From: Nitrososphaerota archaeon
GTDB lineage: Archaea > Thermoproteota > Nitrososphaeria > Nitrososphaerales > Gagatemarchaeaceae
Direction of reading: 5' to 3'
DNA: 61,524 nt
Assembly: GCA_016200045.1 (NCBI GenBank)
Contig: JACQFN010000001.1
Coordinates: 1-61,524 of the forward strand
Shown here in pieces: positions 26,409 through 35,472 of the stretch. The translations under genes and the position numbers were made by a program. The number at the start of each line of letters is the position of its first letter. The stretch's first letter is position 1. The notes under the pieces were generated by a model. It searched no databases, was not told where the DNA came from, and was given only the letters and a program-made list of their open reading frames with translations.

Positions 26409-27008
26409 CTAACCCTCTAGTTTGCTCAATTTCTCCGCCAATTTTTCAGGGGACGATCCTTCCCAGAGGAACATCTTCTCCATCTTCCTTTTCGTCCTGG
26501 CCTTTTGCAGGGAGTTGTACACGGTGCGGTGCTGGCTCCCGGACGCGAGGCTCCGCACCGCCTCGGAAGCGAGCTGGACCTCGGGTGCGTCCCCGATAAT
26601 CGCGACGGTCCTCCCGTACACGGAAAGGTTGCAGTCAGTCAGTTCTTCGATTACGCGCCTCGACTTACCCTTCAGCCCGATGACGCGCCCCCGGATCCGC
26701 TCGAGAGAGTTCGAGCTCCCGCCCGCGAATTCCCTTAGGTCGATCACCTCGAACGCGGTCCCCTCCTCGGCCAGTCGCTTCGCCTTCTGAGGGGAGAAGC
26801 CTCTCCCTATGGCTTCGACCACCCTGACGGCCGTGAAAGGGTCTGCTTTTCCGACCGACTCGGACCTTATGGCGACTACGCCCTCCCGGCCGTCCACATC
26901 CAGCTTGACCCCGAGCTCGTTCTCAAGGAACCGTTTGGTCCCGCCCTCCCTCCCGATTATGGCCCCGACCCGCTCGACGGGTACCCTAACGATTTGTTCG
27001 AAACTCAA
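26409..27008 (-). CDS. KH-domain rRNA-binding protein (Dim2/Pno1/Krr1-like)
   Basis: 199 residues, two KH domains. The first has VGAIIGREGGTKRFLENELGVKLDVD (GxxG loop). The second has RIRGRVIGLKGKSRRVIEELTDCNLSVYG. A basic C-terminal helix, YNSLQKARTKRKMEKM, follows. The archaeal/eukaryal Dim2 family binds the 3' end of 16S/18S precursor. The TTG start overlaps the stop of the RIO1 kinase gene (TTGA), and this pair is a familiar archaeal ribosome-biogenesis unit. Confidence 0.92.
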   Translation of the reverse strand: MSFEQIVRVPVERVGAIIGREGGTKRFLENELGVKLDVDGREGVVAIRSESVGKADPFTAVRVVEAIGRGFSPQKAKRLAEEGTAFEVIDLREFAGGSSNSLERIRGRVIGLKGKSRRVIEELTDCNLSVYGRTVAIIGDAPEVQLASEAVRSLASGSQHRTVYNSLQKARTKRKMEKMFLWEGSSPEKLAEKLSKLEG

Positions 27009-27778
27009 CTTGTCAGCTCCCCGAGCCAGGACTCGGTGTCCTTCTTGACGATTCCGCGCTTCCTAAAGAACCTCACCATGTTCCCGACGTCCCTCTTGAG
27101 ATATTCCTCGGCCTGGGGGTGGGAGGTCAGCACTGCGGAGCCCATGTCGAAGAGGACCCTTTCTTCTTTCACCTTGAGCAGGTTGTACTCGGAAAGGTCC
27201 GCGTGGACGAGCTTCGCCTTGCGGTGGAGGGTTCCTACGGTGTCGAAGGTCCAGTCGTAGTCAGCCTCGTCCACCTCGGTCTCGGCGAAGGTGGCTGGGG
27301 CCCCCGGGGGCTCCCCGATGTACTCCATGACGAGGATGTTCCGATAGAACGCGACCGGCGTCGGGACCCTGATTCCGGCTGACTGGGCCAGCTGAAGGTT
27401 CTTGAATTCCTTCCTGACCCACAGGAAGATGGCCTCTCTCGAGTTCGAAGGGAGCTTCCCGAACCTCCTGTCCCCGGCGATGTATCCCATCCGTCTCTTG
27501 AACTCGGCCGAAGAAGTGAGGTAGATCTTCACGGCGAGCGGTTCCCCGTTCTGGCTGGCTCCGTAGTACACCCTCGCCTCCTTCCCCGAGTTGACCACTC
27601 CGAACAGGTCTCCCAGCGACTTCCTGCTGATGAGTTCCTCGACGGCCAGGAGGGTCGCCCTGTCGAAGACCTCCTCCATCGACTTTCGCTGGTCGGAGTC
27701 CTTCCTGAGGTACCGGCTCTCACGTTCGATGCGAAGGAGCTTCTCCTTCATCTTCGAGGACATGTCTTCTTCTTCCAC
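27005..27778 (-). CDS. rio1: RIO1-family serine kinase/ATPase
   Basis: 257 residues. ATP-binding lysine in LAVKIYLTSS, after GVVNSGKEARVYYGA. Catalytic loop LVHADLSEYNLL and metal-binding aspartate in VLFDMGSAV, all RIO-type, with the substrate loop missing as expected for RIO. It acts in late maturation of the small ribosomal subunit with the downstream Dim2-like protein. The N-terminal 45 residues are charged and helical (SSKMKEKLLRIERE). Divergent from grpE over about 65 bp. Confidence 0.93.
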   Translation of the reverse strand: MEEEDMSSKMKEKLLRIERESRYLRKDSDQRKSMEEVFDRATLLAVEELISRKSLGDLFGVVNSGKEARVYYGASQNGEPLAVKIYLTSSAEFKRRMGYIAGDRRFGKLPSNSREAIFLWVRKEFKNLQLAQSAGIRVPTPVAFYRNILVMEYIGEPPGAPATFAETEVDEADYDWTFDTVGTLHRKAKLVHADLSEYNLLKVKEERVLFDMGSAVLTSHPQAEEYLKRDVGNMVRFFRKRGIVKKDTESWLGELTS

Positions 27779-27797
27779 GCTGAGCCCAGGACGGTAG

Positions 27798-27806
27798 AAA
27801 ATTTAT
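27798..27806 (+). promoter_or_regulatory. TATA box of grpE-dnaK-dnaJ
   Basis: AAATTTATA lies about 40 bp before the grpE TTG, predicting a leader of about 15 nt. It is the only strong AT-rich element between rio1 and grpE. No bacterial CIRCE repeat is visible. Confidence 0.5.
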
Positions 27807-27843
27807 AGATTGGAAACAGTGCGACCAGAAATTCTCGGGGCGG

Positions 27844-28383
27844 TTGAGAAGAATTCTGGCCGAGGAAGAAAATTCGGGAGAAGGGACCGCGAGGGGGCCA
27901 GCGGAGGCACTGAACGCAGAGAGAAAGAAGTACGAAGAGTCTCTACTCCGTCTGAAGTACCTTCAGGCCGACTTCGAGAACTACAGGAAGAGGGCTGAGA
28001 GGGAGATGACGGAGGCGGAAGAGGCGTCGGCGAGGAGCGTCGCAGTCAAGCTCCTTGGGGTGATGGACGAGCTCGAGCTGGCCATGGAGCATTCGAAGGG
28101 AACCGAAGGCTCAGAGCTGGGGGAAGGGGTCTCGATGGTCTACAAGAAGCTGAACGGAGTCCTGGAGTCCCTCGGCCTAAGGAGGATAGAATGCGTCGGA
28201 AAGCCTTTCGACCCGGCATACCACGAAGCGGTGGAGAAGGTCGAGGGGACCGGGAAGGAGGACACCGTCGTTCAGGAGGTCAGGAGCGGGTTCACTTTCA
28301 GAGGTCAGGTGATCAGGCCCAGCATGGTAAAAGTTGAATTGGCGAGGCCGAAGGTCGTCCGGGAGGAGAAGAAGAGTGAGTAG
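27844..28383 (+). CDS. grpE: GrpE nucleotide exchange factor
   Basis: 179 residues from a TTG. A long coiled coil, [30 protein letters not shown], is followed by the four-helix/beta-wing domain. That domain has [16 protein letters not shown] and [20 protein letters not shown], and ends [17 protein letters not shown]. It acts as a dimer to release ADP from DnaK. The end overlaps the dnaK start by 8 bp (dnaK GTG at 28376), so translation is coupled. A bacterial-type chaperone set in an archaeon is usually taken as ancient transfer; base composition here matches its neighbours. Confidence 0.93.
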   Translation: MRRILAEEENSGEGTARGPAEALNAERKKYEESLLRLKYLQADFENYRKRAEREMTEAEEASARSVAVKLLGVMDELELAMEHSKGTEGSELGEGVSMVYKKLNGVLESLGLRRIECVGKPFDPAYHEAVEKVEGTGKEDTVVQEVRSGFTFRGQVIRPSMVKVELARPKVVREEKKSE

Positions 28384-30229
28384 CGCCAGAGAAAAGATCC
28401 TGGGCATCGACCTCGGGACTACGAACTCGGCTGCGGCGGTCATCGAGGGAGGGAGGCCTGCCGTAGTCCCGAGCGCTGAGGGTGCGACCCCTGCTGGGAA
28501 GATGTTTCCGTCCGTGGTGGCTTTCACGCAGGACGGGCAGCTTCTGGTCGGAGAGCCCGCGAGGCGGCAGGCTGTCACTAACCCAGGGGGGACAGTGTTC
28601 GAGATCAAACGGAAGATGGGCACGGACTATCGGGTCAGCGCGTACGGCAAGCAGTACTCTCCCGAACAAGTGAGCTCGTTCATCCTGCAGAAGATAAAGC
28701 ATGACGCCGACGTCTTCCTCGGCTATCCCACCAAGAAGGCGGTCATCACGGTCCCGGCCCACTTCAACGACAACCAGAGGCAAGCGACGAAGGACGCAGG
28801 GGAGATCGCAGGGCTCGAGGTGGTGAGGATAATCAACGAGCCGACGGCCGCCTCCCTCGCGTACGGACTCGACAAATTAGAGAAGGAGATGAAGATCCTC
28901 GTGTTCAGCTTCGGGGGAGGAACGCACGACGCCACGATAATGGAGTTCGGCCAGGGGGTCTTCCAGGTCCTGGCTACGTCAGGGGACACGCAGACTGGGG
29001 GGACGGACGTGGACAATTCTGTGATCGAGGTGCTGCTGCAGGACTTCCGCTCGAAGACGGGGATCGACCTGAGGAACGACAGGACGGCGATGGCCCGCCT
29101 GAAGGAGGCGGCGGAGAGGGCTAAGATCGAGCTCTCCAACCTGACGTCGACCGACGTCGACCTCCCGTTCATGGCCTCCGACCAGGCCGGACCGAAGAAC
29201 CTCCACTACACGCTGACGAGGACCAAGCTGGAGGAGGTCTCGAGGCCCATCGTCTCGAAGACTGAGGAGACGATAAGGCGCGTGATGAACGACGCGAAGC
29301 TCACCCCCTCTCAGGTGGACAAGGTGATCCTGATCGGAGGGATGACGAGGATGCCTCTGGTCAGGAAGTTCGTGGAGGACATCGCCGGCAAGCAGGCCGA
29401 GCGGGGGGTAGACCCCATGGAGGCTGTCGCCATAGGGGCAGCGATCCAGGGCGCGGTGCTCGCCGGGGACATCAAGGACATACTGCTGCTTGACGTGACG
29501 CCTCTCTCGCTAGGGGTGGAGACGCTCGGAGGGATAGTCGAGAAGCTGATCGAGAAGAACGCGACCATCCCAACGAAGAGGAGCAAGACGTTCACGACCG
29601 CCGCAGACTTCCAGACGGCCGTTACCATCCACGTCGTGCAGGGAGAGCGTTCGATGGCTACAGACAACGTCTCCCTCGGGATGTTCAACCTCGAGGGGAT
29701 CCCCCCCTCGCCGAGAGGGGTCCCTCAGATCGAGGTCACGTTCGACATAGACGCCAACGGGATACTCATAGTCGGCGCGAAGGACCTGGGCACAGGGAAG
29801 GAGAACAAGATCACGATAACGTCGTCGACTAAGCTGTCGAAGGAAGAAAAGGACCGGCTGATCAAGGAGGCCGAATCGTTCGCCGACCAGGACAAGAAGA
29901 AGAGGGATGACGCCGAGCTGAGGAACGAGGTCGATTCCATCCTCTACACCGCGGAGAGGACAAAGCGCGACCTGGAGGGGAAGGTCGAGAAGGCGTCTCT
30001 CGAAAGGATCGACGCCGCGTCGCAGGAGCTGAGGAAGGCGCTCGAAGGGAACGACTCCGCCCTGATCAGGGAGAAGAACGAATCGCTGAAGAAAGTTCTC
30101 CAGGAAGTAGGAGCCTCGGTCTACCAGCAGGCGCAGAAACAGGCCGCGGCCCCCGACGGGGGGGCGGGGGCTTCCGAACCCTCGAAGGTCAGCGACGCAG
30201 ACTACAAGGTAGTCGAAGAAGGGAAGTAG
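28376..30229 (+). CDS. dnaK: DnaK (Hsp70) chaperone with an altered phosphate-2 motif
   Basis: 617 residues from the GTG at 28376, behind GGGAGGAG and inside the grpE end. The phosphate-1 motif is [43 protein letters not shown] and [12 protein letters not shown] are all present. The phosphate-2 motif reads [11 protein letters not shown], where the usual form is DLGGGTFD; the first aspartate, which helps hold magnesium in other Hsp70s, is serine. The substrate-binding domain and lid look complete, and the tail is Gly/Ala rich. ATP-driven folding with DnaJ and GrpE. Confidence 0.95.
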   Translation: MSSAREKILGIDLGTTNSAAAVIEGGRPAVVPSAEGATPAGKMFPSVVAFTQDGQLLVGEPARRQAVTNPGGTVFEIKRKMGTDYRVSAYGKQYSPEQVSSFILQKIKHDADVFLGYPTKKAVITVPAHFNDNQRQATKDAGEIAGLEVVRIINEPTAASLAYGLDKLEKEMKILVFSFGGGTHDATIMEFGQGVFQVLATSGDTQTGGTDVDNSVIEVLLQDFRSKTGIDLRNDRTAMARLKEAAERAKIELSNLTSTDVDLPFMASDQAGPKNLHYTLTRTKLEEVSRPIVSKTEETIRRVMNDAKLTPSQVDKVILIGGMTRMPLVRKFVEDIAGKQAERGVDPMEAVAIGAAIQGAVLAGDIKDILLLDVTPLSLGVETLGGIVEKLIEKNATIPTKRSKTFTTAADFQTAVTIHVVQGERSMATDNVSLGMFNLEGIPPSPRGVPQIEVTFDIDANGILIVGAKDLGTGKENKITITSSTKLSKEEKDRLIKEAESFADQDKKKRDDAELRNEVDSILYTAERTKRDLEGKVEKASLERIDAASQELRKALEGNDSALIREKNESLKKVLQEVGASVYQQAQKQAAAPDGGAGASEPSKVSDADYKVVEEGK

Positions 30230-30238
30230 GTCGGGGCG

Positions 30239-31309
30239 ATGTCGGGGAAGGACTACTACGAGGCCCTAGGGGTCAAGAAGGGCTCGTCCAAACAGCAGGT
30301 GAAGGACGCGTACAGGAAGCTCGCGCTCCAGTTCCACCCCGACAGGAACAAAGACCCACAGGCCGAGGCCAGGTTCAAGGAGATTTCGGAGGCGTACGCA
30401 GTCCTCTCGGACGACGAGAAGCGCAAGCAGTACGACGCTTACGGAAAGGAGGGTGTTTACCAGAGGTACAGCCCGGAGGAGATCTTCCGGGGGGCCGACT
30501 TTAGCGAATTCTTCAGGGGGGGAGGGTTCGGCGGCTTCGACGACATTTTCGCACAGTTCTTCGGCGGGGGCCAGCAAAGGGCCGGCCGCGGCGAGGACCT
30601 CACGTACCACCTCCAGCTGAAACTGGAAGACGTCGTCAAGGAGACGTCGAAAGAGATCGAGGTTCCCAGGGAGGAGGTCTGCGGGAACTGCAAGGGAAGC
30701 GGGGCGAGGCCGGGGACGTCCCCCAGACAGTGCGCGTCCTGCGGGGGGTCGGGGCAGGTGCAGAGGGTCCAGGCGGCGGGTTTCACCCGCCTTGTCAGGA
30801 TCACCCAGTGCTCTAAGTGCGGAGGAAGGGGGTATGTCGTGGATTCGCCGTGCAGGGAATGCGGTGGACCCGGGATCATCTCGAAGACGCGGCGGATCAG
30901 GGTGATGGTCCCCGCGGGGGTGGAGGACGGCCAGACGCTGCGCCTGCGCGGGGAGGGGAACGCAGGTGAGAACGGGGTCCCTCCCGGAGACCTGTACGTG
31001 ATGGTGAACCTCCTTCCGCACCCGGTCTTCAAGAGGCAGGATAGCGACCTGTTCATGGAGACCAGAATCGGAGTCGTGGAGGCTATCAACGGGTCCGAAA
31101 TCGTGGTCCCGACACTCTACGGCGAGGTCAGCCTCTCGATCCCGGAGGGGACCCAGCCCGGGACCGTCTTCAAGGTGAAAGGGAAGGGGCTCCCGAACTA
31201 CGGAGCATGGGGGAAGGGGGACCAGTACGTCAAGGTCAACGTCCAGATCCCGAAGAGGCTCACGGGGGCGCAGCGGGAGCTCCTGAAGAACCTCGGCGAC
31301 GTCAGCTAG
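30239..31309 (+). CDS. dnaJ: DnaJ (Hsp40) co-chaperone
   Basis: 356 residues. J domain with FHPDRNKDP (HPD), a short Gly/Phe region (GGGFGGFDDIFAQFFGGG), and four zinc-binding CxxCxGxG repeats: CGNCKGSG, CASCGGSG, CSKCGGRG and CRECGGPG. The C-terminal substrate domain carries VPAGVEDGQTLRLRGEG. It stimulates DnaK ATPase. ATG at 30239, 9 bp after dnaK. The stop overlaps the convergent DUF424 gene by 4 bp. Third gene of the chaperone operon. Confidence 0.95.
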   Translation: MSGKDYYEALGVKKGSSKQQVKDAYRKLALQFHPDRNKDPQAEARFKEISEAYAVLSDDEKRKQYDAYGKEGVYQRYSPEEIFRGADFSEFFRGGGFGGFDDIFAQFFGGGQQRAGRGEDLTYHLQLKLEDVVKETSKEIEVPREEVCGNCKGSGARPGTSPRQCASCGGSGQVQRVQAAGFTRLVRITQCSKCGGRGYVVDSPCRECGGPGIISKTRRIRVMVPAGVEDGQTLRLRGEGNAGENGVPPGDLYVMVNLLPHPVFKRQDSDLFMETRIGVVEAINGSEIVVPTLYGEVSLSIPEGTQPGTVFKVKGKGLPNYGAWGKGDQYVKVNVQIPKRLTGAQRELLKNLGDVS

Positions 31310-31614
31310 TTGGAGAACTTGTAGATCATCAAGAAGGGGATGCCTTCAATCTCTCTGACTGCCTCTCGCGAACCGACTTCGTTGTCCACCGCGAGCGAGA
31401 CCGAGCGCTCGCCCGCCAGGTTGACGATCGAACAGGAGCGGATCAGGCGCAGGGCCTCCCCCCTGTCGACGACCTCGCCGAAGTAGAATTCCTTGGAGAT
31501 GTGGACCTGCAGCCTCCCTTCGGTGACCGTTCTTCCTATCAGCTCTTCATCGCAGATGTTGACGAGGACAGCGTCCTTGTAGGGCGACGTCCTTACCGAG
31601 AAGCGAGGGCCCAC
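31306..31614 (-). CDS. DUF424 family archaeal protein
   Basis: 102 residues, GTG start. Pattern DAVLVNICDEELIGRTVTEGRLQVHISKEFYFGEVVD followed by SIVNLAGERSVSLAVD matches the DUF424 (COG2412) family, small archaeal proteins tied by genome context to translation. It starts 2 bp after the aIF2-beta stop, so the two are co-transcribed. The biochemical role is not established. No signal or membrane segment. Confidence 0.8.
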   Translation of the reverse strand: MGPRFSVRTSPYKDAVLVNICDEELIGRTVTEGRLQVHISKEFYFGEVVDRGEALRLIRSCSIVNLAGERSVSLAVDNEVGSREAVREIEGIPFLMIYKFSN

Positions 31615-31615
31615 A

Positions 31616-32098
31616 TCAGGCGACCTTCGCGACCGACCGTGCGCCGCAGGCCTCGCAGACCATGAACCACATCCTCTTCTCCTTCTCGAGATGAGTGTCC
31701 GGGCTTCCGCAGACAGGGCAGAGGACCCCGTCCTTCATGTACCGCTGGAGGAGCTGTGTGAACGAGTCGCGGTCCTTCCTCCCGATGAAGATCGCCCTCT
31801 CCCCGTCAACCGAGGCAGCCGTCGCTAGCTCCTTCGCCAGGTACATCAGCACCCTCGCCGAGTCCCGTCTGAGCCTCTTCGGGAACTCTCCGTAGTTCCT
31901 GAATATCGTCTTGTTCCCTACCCAGATGACGTCCGGGATCGGGAGTTCGAGCCTGATACCCTCCGACTTCCTCGCGTCCTTGTCCAGGCCCGACCGGGCC
32001 CTTGAAAGGAGTTCCTCGTATGAGCGGGTCACGGGACGAACGGGCTCTTCTGGGTATTTCAAGTCTTCTGGATTTTCAGGGGCTTCTGTCCGTTTCAA
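31616..32098 (-). CDS. Translation initiation factor aIF2 subunit beta
   Basis: 160 residues, TTG start. An acidic N-terminal tail is followed by SYEELLSRARSGL, the core strand block DVIWVGNKTIFRNYGEF, a helix-turn-helix-like part (VLMYLAKELATAASVDGERAIFIGR) and a C-terminal zinc ribbon CPVCGSPD...CEAC. This subunit of the aIF2 heterotrimer helps deliver initiator tRNA. It is followed by DUF424 and divergent from the MTA phosphorylase gene, only 33 bp apart. Confidence 0.93.
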   Translation of the reverse strand: MKRTEAPENPEDLKYPEEPVRPVTRSYEELLSRARSGLDKDARKSEGIRLELPIPDVIWVGNKTIFRNYGEFPKRLRRDSARVLMYLAKELATAASVDGERAIFIGRKDRDSFTQLLQRYMKDGVLCPVCGSPDTHLEKEKRMWFMVCEACGARSVAKVA

Positions 32099-32130
32099 AA
32101 GATTAAATCGGAAAACAGGGCAGGCGGCCC

Positions 32131-32937
32131 GTGAAACAGAGGGCGGAGATCGGGGTCTTCGGGGGCTCCGGTTTCTACAGTCTCTTCAAGAAAGCTGAGG
32201 AAGTGTCGATCAGGACGACGTACGGCGTCCCAAGCTCCAAGGTCACGGTGGCGCGAGTTTCAGGAAGGATGCTCGCGTTCATTCCCAGACACGGGACCCG
32301 GCACCAGTTCCCTCCCCACTCGGTCCCCTACATGGCGAACGTCTCCGCCTTCGCGGCCCTCGGGGTGACGCGGGTGATCGCCCCGACCGCGGTGGGGAGC
32401 CTGAGGCCCGAGGTGGGGGTGGGGGACTTCGTCTTCTGCGACCAGTTCGTGAACTTCACTTCCGGACGGAAGGACTCGTTCTACGACGGGCCTGTCACCA
32501 CCCACGTCAGTACCGCCGACCCTTACTGCCCGGAGATGAGAAAGATCGGACTCGAGGCTGCGCAGAAGATGGGGCTGAAGTCCCGTCGGACCGGTACTGT
32601 GGTCGTCATCCAGGGTCCGAGGTTTTCCACCAGGTCGGAGAGCAGGTTCTTCCGGAGCCAGGGATGGGACGTCGTCAACATGACGCAGTATCCCGAGGTG
32701 GTCCTGGCGAGGGAGAAGGAGATGTGCTACCTCAACGTGTCGGTGGTCACGGATTACGACGTTGGGCTGGAGGGGGACCCGAGGGTCGTCCCCGTGTCGC
32801 ACGAAGCGGTAGTGAAGGCGTTCAACAGGAACATCGGGAAGCTAAAGGAGCTGATCGCAGAAGTCGCCCGGACGCTGCCGAAGGAGCGTGGATGCGAATG
32901 CGGAAAGGCGCTGGAGCACGCGAGGCTGGAGGCGTGA
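32131..32937 (+). CDS. mtnP: S-methyl-5'-thioadenosine phosphorylase (adenine-specific type)
   Basis: 268 residues, GTG start. PNP/MTAP fold: GVFGGSGFYSLF (phosphate loop), RHGTRHQFPPHSVPYMAN, DQFVNFTSGRKDSFYDG, NMTQYPEVVLAREKEMCY and VVTDYDVG. The TDYD signature places aspartates at the base, as in adenine-cleaving MTA phosphorylases. A C-terminal CECGK adds two cysteines. It splits methylthioadenosine into adenine and methylthioribose-1-phosphate. The stop overlaps the apt start (GTGA), matching adenine hand-over to APRT. Confidence 0.92.
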   Translation: MKQRAEIGVFGGSGFYSLFKKAEEVSIRTTYGVPSSKVTVARVSGRMLAFIPRHGTRHQFPPHSVPYMANVSAFAALGVTRVIAPTAVGSLRPEVGVGDFVFCDQFVNFTSGRKDSFYDGPVTTHVSTADPYCPEMRKIGLEAAQKMGLKSRRTGTVVVIQGPRFSTRSESRFFRSQGWDVVNMTQYPEVVLAREKEMCYLNVSVVTDYDVGLEGDPRVVPVSHEAVVKAFNRNIGKLKELIAEVARTLPKERGCECGKALEHARLEA

Positions 32938-33476
32938 CCCCCGACCTCGAGGCCGACCTGAAGCGGGCGATAAGGACGATTCCCGACTATCCCAGCAAGG
33001 GAGTGCGTTTCAGGGACCTCACGACCCTCTGGAAGGACGGGGAGCTCTCGAGGAGGGCGACGGAGGCGCTCGCAGACTACTGCAAGGAGAAGGTTGTCGA
33101 CAAGATCGTCGGGATCGAAGCAAGGGGCTTCATTGTCGGGGCCCCCATCGCCGACAGGATGGGGGTCGGGTTCATCCCGGCAAGAAAGGCCGGCAAGCTC
33201 CCGCACGAAAAGGTGGGCGCCGAATACGAGCTCGAATATGGGAAGCAGGGCCTCGAGATCCACTCGGACGCCATCAGAGAGGGAGAGAGGGTGATCATAG
33301 TCGACGACCTCCTGGCCACCGGCGGGACGTCGAGGGCTGCCAAGGACCTGGTCGAGAAGCTGGGCGGGAGGGTCGTCGGGCTCGCATTCGTCGCAGAGCT
33401 GACTTTCCTTGGCGGCAGAGGGAAGCTCGCCGGATACGAGGTCCGCTCGCTGGCCAGGTATGACGAGAAGGAATAG
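32934..33476 (+). CDS. apt: Adenine phosphoribosyltransferase
   Basis: 180 residues from the GTG at 32934; longer open frame upstream lies within mtnP and is not real. APRT signatures: IPDYPSKGVRFRDLTTLW, GIEARGFIVGAPIA, RKAGKLPHEKVGAEYELEYG and the PRPP loop VIIVDDLLATGGTSRAA. It turns adenine and PRPP into AMP. Overlap with mtnP and immediate continuation into the second phosphorylase gene define a purine/methionine salvage operon. Confidence 0.93.
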   Translation: MTPDLEADLKRAIRTIPDYPSKGVRFRDLTTLWKDGELSRRATEALADYCKEKVVDKIVGIEARGFIVGAPIADRMGVGFIPARKAGKLPHEKVGAEYELEYGKQGLEIHSDAIREGERVIIVDDLLATGGTSRAAKDLVEKLGGRVVGLAFVAELTFLGGRGKLAGYEVRSLARYDEKE

Positions 33477-33483
33477 CCGGGCA

Positions 33484-34200
33484 GTGGCAGTAATAGCCGG
33501 GACCGGGGTCGCCGAGCACTTCAGGGCGGGGAAGTCGGAGGAGATCAGGACCGAGTTCGGGAGCGCCTTCGTGCGCCGGCTCGGCAGAGGCTCGTTCCTC
33601 ATGCCCAGACACGGCCCAGGTCATGGGGTCCCGCCGCACATGGTGAACTACAGGGCGAACATCTCGGCTCTCAGAAGCCTCGGGATCACCAGCGTGATCG
33701 CGACCGGCGCAGTCGGTTCGATGAGCCCGAGGCTGGGGGTCGGGGAGTTCGGGTTGCTTGGCCAATTCATCGATTTCACCAGAAGGAGGGAGGGGACCTT
33801 CTTCGACGAAGGGTTGGCGCACACGGATGTTACTGAGCCCTATGACCGGGGATTGAATCGTCTGCTCCGGTCTGCCGCAAAGGAAGCCGGGGTGAAGGTC
33901 AGGGAGGGGCTGGTCTATGTGTGCACGGACGGCCCGAGGTTTGAGACCGCTGCCGAGGTCAGAATGTTCAGGAGGATGGGGGGAGAAGTGGTCGGGATGA
34001 CCGGGGTCCCGGAGGTGGTGCTGGCGAACGAGCTCGGAATGAAGTACTCGTCGGTCGTCGTTGCGACCAACTGGGCGGCCGGGATTCAGGGCGGGGTGAG
34101 CCACGAGGGTGTGACGAGGGCGATGAAGAAGGCCGGCCCGGTGATGAGAGAGGTCGTGGAGATAACGATAAAGCGGGTGAAGGAAGCGGGGCGGGGATAG
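33484..34200 (+). CDS. Second MTAP/PNP-family phosphorylase, probably 6-oxopurine specific
   Basis: 238 residues from the GTG at 33484 (VAVIAGTG); an ATG at 33460 overlapping apt is the alternative. Same fold as the gene at 32131: PRHGPGHGVPPHMVNYRANISAL, DQFIDF-like LGQFIDFTRRREGTFFDE, DGPRFETAAE and MTGVPEVVLANELGMKY. The base-recognition segment is ATNWAAG in place of TDYD, i.e. Asp to Asn, the change seen in inosine/guanosine-type and methylthioinosine phosphorylases. The substrate is likely methylthioinosine, inosine or guanosine. Stop and ahcY start overlap (TAGTG). Confidence 0.85.
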   Translation: MAVIAGTGVAEHFRAGKSEEIRTEFGSAFVRRLGRGSFLMPRHGPGHGVPPHMVNYRANISALRSLGITSVIATGAVGSMSPRLGVGEFGLLGQFIDFTRRREGTFFDEGLAHTDVTEPYDRGLNRLLRSAAKEAGVKVREGLVYVCTDGPRFETAAEVRMFRRMGGEVVGMTGVPEVVLANELGMKYSSVVVATNWAAGIQGGVSHEGVTRAMKKAGPVMREVVEITIKRVKEAGRG

Positions 34201-35432
34201 TGTCCAAGATAGCCGACCCCAAGCTGAGGCATGAGGGAGAAAGGAACTTCCTCTGGGCCAAGGCCCACATGGGGGCCCTGACGACCCTGGCCGCGAAGCA
34301 CTCGAAAGGGAAGCCCCTCGCAGGGGTCAGGGTCGGCGTCTGCCTGCACGTCACCAAGGAGACCTCCGTCCTGGTCGACGTGCTGGTCGGGGCCGGGGCG
34401 GAAGTGAAGCTCGCCGGGGCAAACCCGCTTTCGACCCAGGACGACATCGCGGCCTTCCTTGCGACGAAGGCCGAGGTCTGGGCCTGGAGGGGCCAGTCGC
34501 CGGAGGAGTATGCGTGGGCGATCGACCAGGTCCTTCGGGTGAAGCCCGGCCAGCTAATCGATGACGGGGCGGACCTGCATGTGGCCGCGCACCTGTCCCG
34601 CACGAAGGGGATAGCCGGGGGTTCCGAAGAGACCACGACCGGGGTGATGAGGCTGAAGGCGCTCGAGTCGGAGGGGAAGCTCGCGTACCCCGTGGTCGCT
34701 GTGAACAACGCGCAGACAAAGTTCCTGTTCGACAACAAGTTCGGGACCGGCCAGAGCACTTTCGACGGAATCCTGCGCGCGACCGCGCTGCTGATCGCGG
34801 GCATGAAGGTCGTGGTGGTCGGCTACGGATGGGCGGGCAAGGGGGTCTCTATGAGGGCCAGGGGGATGGGGGCAAGGGTGACGGTCGTCGAGGTCGACCC
34901 GGTCAAGGCAGTCGAGGCCCACTTGGACGGGTTCGAGGTGACGAACATCCATGAGGCGGCCCGGGACGGACAGCTGTTCATCACGGCGACGGGCCAGAAG
35001 GGGGTCGTCCCGTACGACGCCATCACGAGGATGAAGGAAGGCGCGATCCTGGCCAACGCCGGGCACTTCGACGTGGAGATCGACGTCAAGACCCTCCTCT
35101 CGAGGGCGAAATCGGTGCGGGAAGTGAGGCCGCACGTCGACGAGGTCGTCGTCCCGGGGGGGAAGAAGGTGTACCTGGTCGGCAAGGGGCGGATAGCCAA
35201 CCTCGTAGCTGCTGAGGGCCACCCGCCCGAGGTAATGCAGATGTCCTTCGCGAACCAGTTCATGGCCGCGCTCAGGATCAGGAAGGAGCACGGGAAGATG
35301 GAGAAGAAGGTCTATGGCGTGTCGGCTGCTGAGGAGCAGGAGGTCGCAAGGGCGGCGCTGGAGTCGATGGGGGTCAGCATCGGGGAGCAGACTGCGGAAC
35401 AGAAGGCCTACGCGAAGAGCTGGGAAGTATAG
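34200..35432 (+). CDS. ahcY: S-adenosylhomocysteine hydrolase
   Basis: 410 residues, GTG start overlapping the previous stop by one base. Typical blocks: GVRVGVCLHVTKETSVL, EETTTGVMRL, NNAQTKFLFDNKFGTGQSTFDGI, the NAD site VVVVGYGWAGKGV and TATGQKGVV. Ends AKSWEV. It splits S-adenosylhomocysteine to adenosine and homocysteine, relieving inhibition of methyltransferases. With mtnP, apt and the second phosphorylase it forms a unit clearing both by-products of SAM use. Confidence 0.95.
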   Translation: MSKIADPKLRHEGERNFLWAKAHMGALTTLAAKHSKGKPLAGVRVGVCLHVTKETSVLVDVLVGAGAEVKLAGANPLSTQDDIAAFLATKAEVWAWRGQSPEEYAWAIDQVLRVKPGQLIDDGADLHVAAHLSRTKGIAGGSEETTTGVMRLKALESEGKLAYPVVAVNNAQTKFLFDNKFGTGQSTFDGILRATALLIAGMKVVVVGYGWAGKGVSMRARGMGARVTVVEVDPVKAVEAHLDGFEVTNIHEAARDGQLFITATGQKGVVPYDAITRMKEGAILANAGHFDVEIDVKTLLSRAKSVREVRPHVDEVVVPGGKKVYLVGKGRIANLVAAEGHPPEVMQMSFANQFMAALRIRKEHGKMEKKVYGVSAAEEQEVARAALESMGVSIGEQTAEQKAYAKSWEV

Positions 35433-35443
35433 GCCTCACAAAG

Positions 35444-35451
35444 GTTATAAT
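35444..35451 (+). promoter_or_regulatory. TATA box of metG
   Basis: GTTATAAT is centred about 26 bp before the metG ATG at 35473, which predicts a leaderless or nearly leaderless transcript. The spacing fixes 35473 over the longer open frame from 35314, which overlaps ahcY. Confidence 0.55.
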
Positions 35452-35472
35452 TGCTCGGGCCCTTATTTCATC

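Noticed and set aside
28334-28375. Upstream extension of DnaK to an earlier in-frame codon
   Set aside because: Those residues lie in the grpE end, are Arg-rich and unlike Hsp70; the GTG at 28376 has a good ribosome site.
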